Notes: generated from the sequence alone by a model not told the origin. 64,000 bases of DNA from an uncultured Eisenbergiella sp. (GCA_947627215.1 CANQVD010000003.1:100355-164354), one strand, 5' to 3'. Shown: positions 1-9,715, numbered from the stretch's first letter. Translations and numbers: made by a program.

Positions 1-2299
1 TGAGCACCGAGGTGACCCGTTCCATGCCGGGCTTGTCAAGCAGGGCATTATAGAGGTCGCTGATGACCGGCATCTTTTTCAGCACGCCGGGTGCCGCGTA
101 GATGGACCTGTTGTCGTCCGTGATGCCGAATCTGTGGTAGAGCGCGACGATGTAGGAGTTCAAGTTGTTGGTCTCCATGAGGCCCATCTGCTCTTTGCCC
201 ATCAGGAGCTGGATGAAGACGATGATGCTGTTGACCTTCTTTGTCAGCAGGGAGGTCTTGGACTCGGCCAGGTCTTCCTCCACGTCCTCCATGCGGATGG
301 ATTCCTCCGGCCTTATCTCCATGATGTTCACGCACGTCTGCGCGGCGGGCGCCAGCTTGATATAGGTCCCTCCCACGTTGTTGCATCCGGGGATGTACTC
401 ATACCCTTTCGCCGGCAGGATGAAGAACGTCCGGATGCCCGCAAAGAGCATCCCATAGGCCAGGGTCTGTTCGGTGAAGGTCTTGCCTGCGCCGGACGTG
501 CCGAAGATGGCCATGTTCGCGTTCTTGAACCGCTTGGTGTTGAAATTGTTGATCGCCGCCAGGGTCCCGTTTTTCTGGTTGATCCCGATCATGAACCCGG
601 TAGGATCGTACATCTCCGGGCTCGTGAACGGATACAGGCTGCTCAGCGAGGATGTCAGGTAATTGCGCTGACACCGGGTGAAGATATCCCTGTCCGGCAG
701 CATTAGGGGGAGGGTCATGCGGTACATCTGGTCCGTGTTGAGGTATGTGTCCTCCGTATAGAACTGCCTCGCCTGGAGCGACTTCTGGATGGAGTTGCGC
801 CTCTGGATGAGCTGTTTCTTGTTGTCGGCCCTGATGGTCAGCAGGATCGAAGTCTCCCAAAGGTCCTCATCCTCATTCCGCATCTTCCGGGTGACGTACA
901 TGTTGTTGTTGACGTCTCCCATCTTCTCCTCATATTTCGCTTGGTCGCCGATATGCTCCTTGGCACTGACTTTCTTGGTCCGCGTATACTGTTCGACGAT
1001 CCGCAGGGTGCTCTCGCGGGGGAGACGGCTGATATGGCAGTCAACGTCAACGTACTCACCGAAGGAGAACAGGTCGAGCCAGCCCGCGTATGCTGCGCCG
1101 GGATGCCCATTCTCCTTCAGGGCGAGCCAGGTATAGTACTGGCCGTCGATGAGCATGCACATGGAGGATGTGGTATCAATGCCGCGGGTGGAGATCACAT
1201 CCAGGTCTGCCACCTGTCTGTCTGCTCCGGTGGCGGCGTTGTACCTGGCGGCGTCCGCCAGCATCCGCTTGTAACGGTAGTCGTACGGGAAGGACCGTGA
1301 GGACTTGCGGTTCAGCAGATAGTACAACTTCATCAGCACGTCGGTATCCGGGTCCTTGTCCCGCTCCACGAGATAGTTCCCGCACCGTGCGAGCACGCCG
1401 CCGATGTCGATCTCGATCTGGCGCATCTCGTCAACGATATCCTCGAACCGGTGAGCCCGGCCTTCGTTCTGATAGATGATGAAGAACCGTTTGGACACGG
1501 ACGCGCTGCTGGTGATGTCGATGATCTTGTTGATGTAGTCGTCGCGCTGTGCCGTGATCAGCGGATCCTCGTCCGGACGGCGCCGGCTCCGGATGTTTGT
1601 GACCATCTCGGAAGGGTCCGCCCTGTCAGCGGTGATCTTGAACTGCAACCGCCTGGGACAGATCCGGAAAATGGTCGTAAAGGCGGATACGATGTTGTTC
1701 CGCTCCGAGTCCTTCTTTTCGTAGAAGTTGATCGGCGAGACCTCCAGGATCTTGACCCATCGCCCGTTGGTCAAGTGGACGAGGCCGTTGGACACCTCGA
1801 TGATCGGCAGATAGTCCTGGGCGAACCCTTCCTTGACGTGGATGTGCTTGCCTGCCGCGACGGCCGCTTTCTTTGCCTTCCGCTCCTTGCTGGAGGTGTT
1901 GATCTTCCGGATGCCGGTCTTTACGAGGTGCTCGGCATAGGATTCGCCTTCAGTCGGCTTGGTCTTCTGCAGGGCAGCCTTTCCTGCGCCCGCCGCCCTT
2001 TCCGCGAAGGACGTCTTTGGGGAGTCCCCTTTCGCCGGTGCCTTTTCAGGCGTCTTCCCCGGCACTTTTTCCATCTTCCCTTTGAGCAGGGATATGCCCT
2101 TTTCCAGGGCAGACTGCCTGGCCTGCGGTACCTCTGCGGCCGGGGCCTGTGCTTCTAACGGTTCATCCCTGACCGGTATCGTCTTCATCGTTGACGATGC
2201 CGGCGTATTCGCTTGCTTTGGACTTGACGATCCGGATGACTTTTTCTGCTGCGGATTCCCCTTCAGGGCTACCAGCTTGTATTCCTTTGTGTTTGTCAT
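1..2299 (-). CDS. virB4: VirB4-family conjugation ATPase (partial, runs off left edge)
   Basis: Cytoplasmic ATPase that powers type IV secretion and pilus assembly in conjugation. The frame is open from an ATG at 2299 to the window edge (766 codons seen). Residues 1 to about 130 are low-complexity and basic; a VirB4 N-terminal domain follows. The Walker A motif GTSGAGKT lies near residues 600-607 (codons around 480-500), and then come segments such as LAYGMLFAGIRTFFILP typical of the family. The Walker B and later motifs are off-window. A GGGAG lies 11 nt before the ATG. The start lies inside the PrgI-like gene (137-nt overlap); a later in-frame ATG (MKTIPV) would shorten the overlap. Last gene of the conjugation block as seen. 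Confidence 0.93.
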   Translation of the reverse strand, partial: MTNTKEYKLVALKGNPQQKKSSGSSSPKQANTPASSTMKTIPVRDEPLEAQAPAAEVPQARQSALEKGISLLKGKMEKVPGKTPEKAPAKGDSPKTSFAERAAGAGKAALQKTKPTEGESYAEHLVKTGIRKINTSSKERKAKKAAVAAGKHIHVKEGFAQDYLPIIEVSNGLVHLTNGRWVKILEVSPINFYEKKDSERNNIVSAFTTIFRICPRRLQFKITADRADPSEMVTNIRSRRRPDEDPLITAQRDDYINKIIDITSSASVSKRFFIIYQNEGRAHRFEDIVDEMRQIEIDIGGVLARCGNYLVERDKDPDTDVLMKLYYLLNRKSSRSFPYDYRYKRMLADAARYNAATGADRQVADLDVISTRGIDTTSSMCMLIDGQYYTWLALKENGHPGAAYAGWLDLFSFGEYVDVDCHISRLPRESTLRIVEQYTRTKKVSAKEHIGDQAKYEEKMGDVNNNMYVTRKMRNEDEDLWETSILLTIRADNKKQLIQRRNSIQKSLQARQFYTEDTYLNTDQMYRMTLPLMLPDRDIFTRCQRNYLTSSLSSLYPFTSPEMYDPTGFMIGINQKNGTLAAINNFNTKRFKNANMAIFGTSGAGKTFTEQTLAYGMLFAGIRTFFILPAKGYEYIPGCNNVGGTYIKLAPAAQTCVNIMEIRPEESIRMEDVEEDLAESKTSLLTKKVNSIIVFIQLLMGKEQMGLMETNNLNSYIVALYHRFGITDDNRSIYAAPGVLKKMPVISDLYNALLDKPGMERVTSVL

Positions 2300-2606
2300 A
2301 ATTTGATACGCTCCCTAGATGATATACTGCCTTGATGCGTCTGTGCTTGAAAAATGCGATGACGATCTGGGTGATGCTCCGGTTCTTGATGCCCATCAGG
2401 TTCACGGTCAGGATGCTCAGACAGATGACGAGGATGGAAATGACCTTTACCTTTGCTACGAACGGGATCAGGTTCAGCAGGTATCCCGCCAGGAGCGCCT
2501 CGACTCCCCCTTCGATCCAGTTCCGCTTTGGAAAACCAAAGAGATTCCGTGATCGGAGCACGTTTGCCGGTATGGTGTAGACTTCAAGATCGTTGGTACT
2601 CTCCAA
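2163..2606 (-). CDS. PrgI/VirB3-like T4SS membrane protein
   Basis: Small inner-membrane component of Gram-positive type IV secretion, normally encoded directly before VirB4 as here. The protein (147 aa from a TTG at 2606) begins with an EVYTIP motif, followed by two adjacent hydrophobic segments (about residues 31-70) and a basic C-terminal half, as in PrgI and VirB3 proteins. The TTG start is chosen because AGGAGG sits 8 nt upstream; the upstream ATG at 2720 lies in the promoter region. Its C-terminus overlaps the VirB4 reading frame. Family assignment rests on size, topology, the IP motif and context. Confidence 0.75.
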   Translation of the reverse strand: MESTNDLEVYTIPANVLRSRNLFGFPKRNWIEGGVEALLAGYLLNLIPFVAKVKVISILVICLSILTVNLMGIKNRSITQIVIAFFKHRRIKAVYHLGSVSNYDKHKGIQAGSPEGESAAEKVIRIVKSKASEYAGIVNDEDDTGQG

Positions 2607-2691
2607 TGTGCTTTCCTCCTTTCCTGTTAGATTGCGCGAACACATGTCTTGGCTGCCGGATGGTATCGCAGTGTTATTACATGTTATCGTA

Positions 2692-2720
2692 TATAAACAA
2701 TATAAATGAAAACAGTGCAA
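2692..2720 (-). promoter_or_regulatory. Promoter for prgI-virB4
   Basis: On the minus strand TTGCAC (2715-2720) is followed after 17 bp by TTTATA (2692-2697). It lies just downstream of the bidirectional terminator at 2745-2791, so the PrgI/VirB4 genes can be transcribed separately from the upstream conjugation genes. Confidence 0.5.
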
Positions 2721-2744
2721 AAAGCAATATTCGTTAAAAAAATA

Positions 2745-2791
2745 AGCACCTTTTTCGCCGGCCCCTTAGAGGTGCCCTGGAAAAAGGTGCT
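2745..2791. terminator. Bidirectional intrinsic terminator
   Basis: Twelve-base arms AGCACCTTTTTC and GAAAAAGGTGCT form a stem with T-runs on both flanks (T7 on the minus strand beyond 2744, T6 on the plus strand at 2795-2800). It follows the stop of the gene at 2818-3360. Confidence 0.75.
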
Positions 2792-2817
2792 GTATTTTTT
2801 CTGTCAACCCGTGCGGA

Positions 2818-3360
2818 TCACGGATCCTGCTCCCGCATGAATTCCACTACCTTGTGCCTGGTATCATAATGTGCCGAGAAGAGGAACCCGTCCAGTTCCT
2901 CGACGGTAAAATAGAACTTCACATCGTCTCTGTCCCCTTCGATCTGGTCCTCCAGGATCGTGACGGCCTTCCCGTGCCTGAAACTGTTGTGCTGCAGGAA
3001 CTCCCAGGTCTCGTCCCTGAGCGTCTTGATCACACCAATCGGCAGGTAGTCGAACACGACTTCCATGTTCGTATAGTAGAGGGGATTGTCATCGACGGGA
3101 ACTTCCTCCTCGTCCTCCTCCCACTCATCCTTCCAGACATCGCTGTCCTCGTGTTCCATAGCGTCGTACGTGTCCGTGTCGATCCATTCGTCGTCTACCG
3201 TGGATGTTTCGATCTGCGCATACTCCACCTGGGTCTCCGGCTCCGTTTTCGCCTCCTCATCTCCTCTTTTGTTCAAGATTACGACCAGGGCGGCGAACAC
3301 GCCCACCGCCAGGATACAGGCCCCAATGGCGATCATGTACATCTTCTTTTTGTCCTGCAT
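2818..3360 (-). CDS. Membrane-anchored acidic protein of the conjugation block
   Basis: 180 aa, function not recognised. A short basic start (MQDKKK) precedes one transmembrane helix (residues about 8-29), then a very acidic linker (residues 33-90, rich in D and E) and a compact C-terminal domain. This topology (N-in, one helix, external domain) is common for accessory T4SS proteins. It begins 14 nt after the NlpC/P60 gene with AAGGAG upstream, so it is probably co-transcribed with the channel genes. Confidence 0.8.
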   Translation of the reverse strand: MQDKKKMYMIAIGACILAVGVFAALVVILNKRGDEEAKTEPETQVEYAQIETSTVDDEWIDTDTYDAMEHEDSDVWKDEWEEDEEEVPVDDNPLYYTNMEVVFDYLPIGVIKTLRDETWEFLQHNSFRHGKAVTILEDQIEGDRDDVKFYFTVEELDGFLFSAHYDTRHKVVEFMREQDP

Positions 3361-3373
3361 GATACTCTCCTTC

Positions 3374-5185
3374 CTACATCGTGGGGCGTCCGCACATCAC
3401 GATGTGATTCTTTGGCATAGCTCTTTTGACGACGCCGTATTTCTTGCCTCTGGCGTCGATGATCATCCCGTCCCCGATGTAGATGGCGACGTGGGAGATG
3501 TTCTTGTACCGCCCGTTGACCTCATGGCTGTAGAATATGATGTCCCCCGGTTGGAGGTCCGATACATCTACCGTTTTCCCGGATGCTGCGAGACCCTGCG
3601 CGATAGCAGCGGCTGTGTTCGATCCTCTGTATGCTACGTTTATGCCGAGCTGCCTGTATGCGTAATATACAAGGGAGGAACAGTCGAAATGGTATCCATC
3701 ATCCCTGTCTTTTTGTGAGTATGGATTCCCGACTTTAGAGTACAGCCATTCCAGGAGGCAGCGTATCGCGTCGCTGATGGATTCAGGATCCATTGGATCC
3801 GGCACGGGAATCTCCCCGCCCTCTTCCGGACCATATACCAGGTCGTCCGGGTCTTCAAGGCCGTTGTGGTAATGCCTTGCCAGCGGCGATCTGACATTTG
3901 GCCCGAGATCGACGTCGAAGGAGTAGGTGCGCAGCAACTGTTCCTGGTAGGAAGGGCCTCCATCCTCATACATGAGGTATCTGTCATAGGAATCGTCCTG
4001 TTTGTACATCTCCCAATTTGACGCTACGGCTGAATAATCATCTCCTGAATACTGGAAAACGCCATAAATGTCTACCCCTACCATCTCACAAAGGTCGAGA
4101 AGATCGTATTTGAAGATGACCACTTCCGCCCAGAGGATCGTGTTGTCCTCATCCAGGTGGTATGTCCCCCTGGGCGTCGTCAGGGTCGTCTCGCCGGCAG
4201 GAACGTCCCATGTCTGCGTGCGCTCCTCATCGACCCATTCCTGTAAGTAGCTTCCGTCGTCCTGCAACACATCTTTCAGGACGGGTTCGGTCCATTCCTC
4301 GGTGTACCTCCACAGTTCCGTGAACTCCAGGTAATAGAGATACTGCAGGTTCTCATCCATCTGCATGAACTCCTGATAGGCTTCCGGCTCGAACTCATTG
4401 ATCGCCAGGTCTTCATCCTCGTTGAGTATGATCATGAACTCCGCAAAGTTCACGTTCCACTCCCCGTCTGTCATGTACGGGTTCTCATTCTTCTCCCAGG
4501 ATTCCCATGTCAGGTCGAAATCGTATTCCTTCTCCTTGATGACATGCCGGACTTCTTTCGGCGCGACCTCCTCGAATGCCTTGGTCAGACCGTTCTTGAT
4601 GATCGTGATGTCCGTGTTCAGGGAATCCTCGTACACGACATCGTACCTGGAAGGTTCCTTGTATTCGAAGCCCAGGAATTCAACCACGGTCCTCTTTAAC
4701 ATATTGAAGAGGTTGGAGAAAAACCCGCCGGAGGATTCTTCCGCAGCGCCCGCGTCTGATTCCACGGCCATGTACTGATTTTCGATGTACGTCTGTACCG
4801 GCGATGGAAGGTAATAATGTATAACACCGAAAATACTTATAAAGACGGTCAATGCGCAGATCGCCAGCGCCAGGAGGATCGTCAAAAGATTTCCGTCCAG
4901 CCCCGTCTTCATGCTGTCGTTGACATCCCCAAGCTTGCCGAGAACGGTCGCCGCTTCCACTGCTCCCTCGACCGCGAGAGATGCGCCGCCGGTTGCGGCG
5001 GCCGATCCGGCGGAGGCGGCTCCGGCTGCTGTCTCTGCAGCAGCCTTGCCGGCGGCCTTGCCTCCTTCCTTCGCGGCTGTCTCCGCGGCCTTTTGACCGA
5101 TCTTTTTTGCGGCCTCGCCCGCCATACTGCCTAATTGTGCAGCTGTCTGGAGGGATTCATCCTTTTGGTTGAGCTCTTCGTTCAT
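3374..5185 (-). CDS. NlpC/P60 peptidoglycan hydrolase of the conjugation apparatus
   Basis: 603 aa. Likely the VirB1-like wall hydrolase that opens peptidoglycan for the secretion channel. Residues 1-90 are a cytoplasmic Ala/Lys/Gly-rich segment, and a transmembrane helix follows at about 100-125. The large extracellular middle region has no recognised fold. The C-terminal about 130 residues are an NlpC/P60 endopeptidase domain: FDCSSLVYY carries the catalytic Cys (about residue 502) and ISHVAIYIG the catalytic His (about 565). The position usually holding the third polar residue reads IIDAR. The gene starts with an ATGA overlap with the VirB6-like gene, which implies translational coupling. 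Confidence 0.9.
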   Translation of the reverse strand: MNEELNQKDESLQTAAQLGSMAGEAAKKIGQKAAETAAKEGGKAAGKAAAETAAGAASAGSAAATGGASLAVEGAVEAATVLGKLGDVNDSMKTGLDGNLLTILLALAICALTVFISIFGVIHYYLPSPVQTYIENQYMAVESDAGAAEESSGGFFSNLFNMLKRTVVEFLGFEYKEPSRYDVVYEDSLNTDITIIKNGLTKAFEEVAPKEVRHVIKEKEYDFDLTWESWEKNENPYMTDGEWNVNFAEFMIILNEDEDLAINEFEPEAYQEFMQMDENLQYLYYLEFTELWRYTEEWTEPVLKDVLQDDGSYLQEWVDEERTQTWDVPAGETTLTTPRGTYHLDEDNTILWAEVVIFKYDLLDLCEMVGVDIYGVFQYSGDDYSAVASNWEMYKQDDSYDRYLMYEDGGPSYQEQLLRTYSFDVDLGPNVRSPLARHYHNGLEDPDDLVYGPEEGGEIPVPDPMDPESISDAIRCLLEWLYSKVGNPYSQKDRDDGYHFDCSSLVYYAYRQLGINVAYRGSNTAAAIAQGLAASGKTVDVSDLQPGDIIFYSHEVNGRYKNISHVAIYIGDGMIIDARGKKYGVVKRAMPKNHIVMCGRPTM

Positions 5186-8100
5186 CTGCGGTCACGGCCT
5201 TTCCGTGGGTTCGGTATTGATGTGTCTCTGTCGTTTCGTGAATGCAGTTTTGGGGTGCCTTCATAAAGATCCTTTTTCTGGTCCTTTATCTCAGTGAGGA
5301 GCAGGGACTTGTGTGTCCTGTTCCCTCTTATCACCTTGCCTCTTTCCGTGTGGCAGGTCGCGTAGTCCCTGCACAGGTACTTCGTCCTGGAAGGATTGCC
5401 GCCCCGGTCATAGGAATCTGCCTCGATCGTGAAGCTCCCATCTGGGTTGTATCCCTTGATGGATACGTTCTGCAGTCCGGACGTCTCATAGATCCCGTTC
5501 GGTGCAAAATCCCTTTCGTTGACAGTCTTGGTATCAAAGGAATAATGCTGTACCTTTTTGGAATCCTGATACATCATGACGCTGTTGTCCGCATGCCGCA
5601 GTTCCATACCGCCGTCTGATGTGGGCGTGAAACGTGCTCCGGCCAGTGCCGCCTGATGGGATGTCTTCCATCTCCGGTCCAGAGTGACGCCGGATGCGAT
5701 CTCGGCAGGCGTCCTCATGGGCGTCTGTGTCTCAGGGACCGTACCGCCCGCGGGCTGGGCCGCTGAGGCAGGAGCCTGGCTGTACTGATAGTCGCCCGTC
5801 GGGTTCCCTGCGGCGGTCGTGCTCTGATTACCGCCGATCGGGACGGTGCTTCCGGACGTCTGTCCAGTACTTTCTGCCGCGGCTGCCTGACCTCCAGCAG
5901 CGCCGCTCGCCGCGTATCCTCCGGCATCGCCGTAAAGAGTGGTCGGTTCTTCACCGGATGCGGGTGTCCCCTCACTGCCGCCGTAGGAGCCTATGCCGGC
6001 ACCGCCGCCGCTCTCAAACGCAGCTTCACCGGATGCAGGCACCTCCGCTCCGCCGCCGCTCACGAACGCAGTCTCGCCGGATACAGGGGCTGCCGTTACG
6101 CCGCTGTAAGGGCCAGCTTCGGCTCCGCTGCTCACGAATCCGGCTTCACCGGATGCAGGCACTTCCGCACCGCCGCCCGCAAACGCGGTTTCGCCGGATA
6201 CGGGAACCTCTGCACCGCCGCCCACAAACGCGGTCTCACCAGACACAGGTGCTTCCGCACTGCCGCTGTAAGAGCTCATATCAATACCGCCGCTCTCATA
6301 CGAGGCGTCGCCCGCGATATCTGCCGCACCGGAAACGAATGCGCCCTCTCCTGAAGCAGGAACCGTATCACCCATAAGGTCAACGTCAAATTCGAGCATG
6401 TCAGGGCTCGGCGGCGTGTAAGCGGCTGCCGTCTCTCCAAACGGCATACCGTCTTCAAATTCCTCAGGCGAGATGGGCAGTTCATTGACATGTGCCGCTC
6501 CTCCTGTGAACGGAGAAATGGAATCACTGACATATGAAGGTGTGGTGCCGGATGTCTGTACATCAGAACCGTATGCGGGTATGCTTTCTTCTCCGGATGC
6601 CGGTATGACCGTTGCGCCGATGTCTCCTGCTTCTGAGCCGTCTACGCCGACAGCGGCCGCGCCTTGGCCGGTAACGGATACCGTCTGCCCGTCGGCAGCC
6701 GCTGTATAAGCTGCACCGGCAGAGGGACCCGCCTGTTCACCGGACACGGGATCATACGATGTGCCGACTGTAGGACCAGCCTGCCCTCCAACGGCTTCTG
6801 CGCTGCCAGCAGGTGCCGCACCAGCCTGTCCTCCGACCGCTGCCCCGCTGACTGCCGCGCCGACAGGAGCGTCCGCATGAGTACCGATGACCGTTGCTCC
6901 GGGAACTGATCCAGCGGGAGTGCCGGATACCGTCGTACCAGCGGGAACTGCCGTATGGATAACGGAGCCGGATGCCCCGGCAGGGACTGAGCCTCCTGCA
7001 CCAGACACTGTTGCAGGACCTGCCCCGGATCCTGCGGCATAATGTGCAGATACACCAGCGGCAGTACCTCTACCAGAATCGCCCGGCTGATTGTAGCCGG
7101 AGGCTCCTGCAGGCGAGGAAACGCCTGTTCCACCTCCAGATCTGCCAGGAGCAGAACCCACAGGAGCTGACCCGGCATGAGCACCGGACACAGTTGTACG
7201 TGCGCCGGAAGCATTGCCGTTTCCGACAGCCTGAGGAGCAGCGCCTTCCGCAGATCCGGCAGCGATATTGGCATCACCTCCGCCGGCTGCACCGTCAGCA
7301 GCGTCAGCGATAACAGTAGAGCCGCCCTCTCCGATCGCCTGAGGCGCGGCAGCTTCTGCAGAACCTGCGGCGATATTGACATCAGCTGTGCCGAACGAAC
7401 CGTCAGCAGCGTCAGCGATAACAGTAGAGCCGCCCTCTCCGATCGCCTGAGGCGCGGCAGCTTCTGCAGAACCTGCGGCGATATTGACATCAGCTGTGCC
7501 GAACGAACCGTCAGCAGCGTCAGCGATAACAGTAGAGCCGCCCTCTCCGATCGCCTGAGGCGCGGCACCTTCTGCAGAACCTGCGGCGATATTGACATCA
7601 ACCCCACCGACTGCACCTGCAGCAGCATCAGCGATAACAGTAGAGCCGCCCTCTCCGATCGTCTGAGGAGCAGCGCCTTCTATTGTTCCGGCGGCGACGT
7701 TGACGTCTGTTCCTCCATTGGATGCTCCTCCAACACCTGCAGATGCACTGTTATCGACATATTCGATATCCGTACCAGGTGCAAGCCCTTCTTTCGGCGT
7801 TGCGGATACATACTGCGTATTCCCGGCTTCGTCCTTGTACTTGCCGATCAGGGTGCTGGAATCCTTGGGAGCGTTGTTGGAGATAGTCATATCCATTTCT
7901 CTCCCGCCGATCTCTGCAGTCCCCTTGATATTCCCGGACCCGTCAACAGACACGTCTTTCACATCGCCGGAGGTGATGCCGAGTCCGTTTTCAGCGGCCA
8001 TCATATCAAAGCCCCTGCTGTGGAACTTCTCGAAAGCCTGTGCCTGCACATCGTCGGGCATATTGGTCAGTGCCCTGTTGCCGTTCGTTACCATGTTCTG

Positions 8101-9630
8101 TTTCACGGCATCCGCAACATCGGGATTGGACATGCTGAGCGTCCCGTTGGCCTTCGCGCTGGAAATGACGCTGTCAGGCGACTCAGCCCTGGACAGGTAC
8201 ATCTTATTCCCAGCGATATCCGTAACAGATCCGATCGCCATCGCAGGGTCTCGCGGTGGAACTTTCGACATGTTGACAGCCATCTCGCGGCCGTCGCCAT
8301 AAGCCATTTTCGCAGAGATATTGCCGCCGGAATCGACAGCGATGTCTCTCAGCTTCGCGTCACCCATACCTGCATCAAGCGCTGCCTTCGAGACACTGGA
8401 ACCAAGCGTGGAATTGACCGCGGCAGCCTGTATATCCGAAGGCATCGTCGCAAGGTCCCTGTACCCGCTGGTCATAGCCGCTCTCGTGACCTCCTTCATC
8501 AACGCAGGATCGGAAGCGGACATCTTCCCGCCAGCCTGGCGGAATTCCTGAATGTTCTTTGTCGGGGGTGTTGTCGATGCATGTCCGGATGTCATAAGGT
8601 TCTGACCCTGCATGAACTTCCCGAAATCGCCGCGGGCTGCACCGGCAGCGGCTTTTGTCTGTCCGATGGAATGCTTGACGCCGCTTCCCATCCTGCCGGC
8701 CATAAGAGCCATCCCTGCCATAGACCTGGCTGTACCCATTGCTTCATCGAGAAGGCTCTGCCCGGTCTGCGCGGTGTTCATACCCACCGAACGAAGATAT
8801 CCATCTGCCGATTGCGATACCCGTAGAAAGGCAATGATAAAAGCCTGACCGATGATGCCGTGGCATGTGTCAGAGTTTGTGATACTGACAAAACCTACGA
8901 CAAATATCTCATTCATACAGAGCATGATGATCTCTGATACGAGCATTCGGACGTATGAGGCAAAGATGCCGGATGTCCCCTTACTCGCATAGGTGCTCGC
9001 CGCAACAGGGAAAAAGAGCAGTTCCACGCACATGGACACATAACGCATGATGATGTTTATTGCGAACTTCAAAAAGTTGATGATGATTGTGATGCTGAAG
9101 ACAATCCTCAGAATTGCTTCCAAAATAAAGAAACCGGGCACTTCTACATTTATTAAAAGTTCATCCACCGCAGAAGCCATGAGGGAATCTATCTGCGTCG
9201 ATGCATTAGAGCCTTCAACGCCGATATTCATAATGGCGTTATAGAACCCCTGTGCCGTCCCAAGGATCCATTCTTCGAAGAATGCCATACCGCCGCCGAC
9301 AAGAAACATCGATACGATATACCTGTATATCAGGTTCGGTAGAGATTCTCGTGAGTCATTTACATTCTGCATCGAGAGCATGAAAAGATGAAACAGGAAG
9401 ATGGTCGATGCAAGACCGATCCCGGCACCGGCCAATATCGTCTGGATGCTCGCCACGTTTCCAGAGCCGAGGTAGCTGCGGAATACTCCCATGGCCGGAC
9501 CAAAATCTATAGTAAAGTAATCCAATATCGCTCTGACCACTCCGGCGAGCCATTCATCAAAGAACCCGAAAATACCGTCCAATAGTGGTTCGATGATTTT
9601 TCCGCCAATGCTTTCTGCAATACTTTCCAT
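5182..9630 (-). CDS. Giant VirB6/TrbL-like membrane protein with repetitive C-terminal extension
   Basis: 1482 aa. The first about 300 residues contain several hydrophobic helices and match the VirB6/TrbL type of channel component in size and position (between pilins and wall hydrolase). The remaining about 1,150 residues are unusual: an Ala/Gly/Ser/Thr-rich region with a 36-residue repeat (DNA repeat at 7213-7680), further degenerate repeats built on motifs such as VSGETAFV and VPASGEA, and a basic, more globular tail. VirB6 proteins are usually 300-900 aa. The ATG at 9630 has its SD beyond a hairpin (see 9631-9676). Confidence 0.8.
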   Translation of the reverse strand: MESIAESIGGKIIEPLLDGIFGFFDEWLAGVVRAILDYFTIDFGPAMGVFRSYLGSGNVASIQTILAGAGIGLASTIFLFHLFMLSMQNVNDSRESLPNLIYRYIVSMFLVGGGMAFFEEWILGTAQGFYNAIMNIGVEGSNASTQIDSLMASAVDELLINVEVPGFFILEAILRIVFSITIIINFLKFAINIIMRYVSMCVELLFFPVAASTYASKGTSGIFASYVRMLVSEIIMLCMNEIFVVGFVSITNSDTCHGIIGQAFIIAFLRVSQSADGYLRSVGMNTAQTGQSLLDEAMGTARSMAGMALMAGRMGSGVKHSIGQTKAAAGAARGDFGKFMQGQNLMTSGHASTTPPTKNIQEFRQAGGKMSASDPALMKEVTRAAMTSGYRDLATMPSDIQAAAVNSTLGSSVSKAALDAGMGDAKLRDIAVDSGGNISAKMAYGDGREMAVNMSKVPPRDPAMAIGSVTDIAGNKMYLSRAESPDSVISSAKANGTLSMSNPDVADAVKQNMVTNGNRALTNMPDDVQAQAFEKFHSRGFDMMAAENGLGITSGDVKDVSVDGSGNIKGTAEIGGREMDMTISNNAPKDSSTLIGKYKDEAGNTQYVSATPKEGLAPGTDIEYVDNSASAGVGGASNGGTDVNVAAGTIEGAAPQTIGEGGSTVIADAAAGAVGGVDVNIAAGSAEGAAPQAIGEGGSTVIADAADGSFGTADVNIAAGSAEAAAPQAIGEGGSTVIADAADGSFGTADVNIAAGSAEAAAPQAIGEGGSTVIADAADGAAGGGDANIAAGSAEGAAPQAVGNGNASGARTTVSGAHAGSAPVGSAPGRSGGGTGVSSPAGASGYNQPGDSGRGTAAGVSAHYAAGSGAGPATVSGAGGSVPAGASGSVIHTAVPAGTTVSGTPAGSVPGATVIGTHADAPVGAAVSGAAVGGQAGAAPAGSAEAVGGQAGPTVGTSYDPVSGEQAGPSAGAAYTAAADGQTVSVTGQGAAAVGVDGSEAGDIGATVIPASGEESIPAYGSDVQTSGTTPSYVSDSISPFTGGAAHVNELPISPEEFEDGMPFGETAAAYTPPSPDMLEFDVDLMGDTVPASGEGAFVSGAADIAGDASYESGGIDMSSYSGSAEAPVSGETAFVGGGAEVPVSGETAFAGGGAEVPASGEAGFVSSGAEAGPYSGVTAAPVSGETAFVSGGGAEVPASGEAAFESGGGAGIGSYGGSEGTPASGEEPTTLYGDAGGYAASGAAGGQAAAAESTGQTSGSTVPIGGNQSTTAAGNPTGDYQYSQAPASAAQPAGGTVPETQTPMRTPAEIASGVTLDRRWKTSHQAALAGARFTPTSDGGMELRHADNSVMMYQDSKKVQHYSFDTKTVNERDFAPNGIYETSGLQNVSIKGYNPDGSFTIEADSYDRGGNPSRTKYLCRDYATCHTERGKVIRGNRTHKSLLLTEIKDQKKDLYEGTPKLHSRNDRDTSIPNPRKGRDRR
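7213..7680 (-). repeat. 108-bp tandem coding repeats (36 aa) in the VirB6-like gene
   Basis: Nearly identical units start at 7321, 7429, 7537 and 7645, an exact 108-bp period, with a degenerate unit at about 7213. The encoded repeat contains IGEGGSTVIADAA and DVNIAAGSAE. The near identity of three units points to recent expansion or gene conversion. Confidence 0.9.
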
Positions 9631-9676
9631 TGATTTGCCGAGGATCCTATCAAAATAGACAGGACCGTTCTCCTTT
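9631..9676 (-). promoter_or_regulatory. Split ribosome-binding site with intervening hairpin
   Basis: AAAGGAG (9670-9676) is 39 nt from the ATG. Between them a 9-bp stem, GGTCCTGTC with GATAGGATC (9658-9666 and 9643-9651, loop of 6), leaves 3 nt before and 12 nt after it. Folding would bring the SD to normal distance. Confidence 0.65.
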
Positions 9677-9691
9677 CTTTAGATTACTAAA

Positions 9692-9715
9692 AAACGGGCT
9701 GCATGCAGCCCGTTT
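9692..9715 (-). terminator. Terminator between pilin and VirB6-like genes
   Basis: A perfect 24-bp palindrome centred on CTGCATGCAG with T6 on the minus strand. It probably lets only part of pilin transcription continue into the large channel genes. Confidence 0.7.

Noticed and set aside
1451..2158. Plus-strand frame opposite virB4
   Set aside because: Shadow of the VirB4 coding frame, which continues from 2299 to the window edge.
7177..8826. 549-codon plus-strand frame opposite the VirB6-like gene
   Set aside because: It mirrors a repetitive GC-rich gene on the other strand; the minus frame is far longer, has membrane helices and fits the operon.
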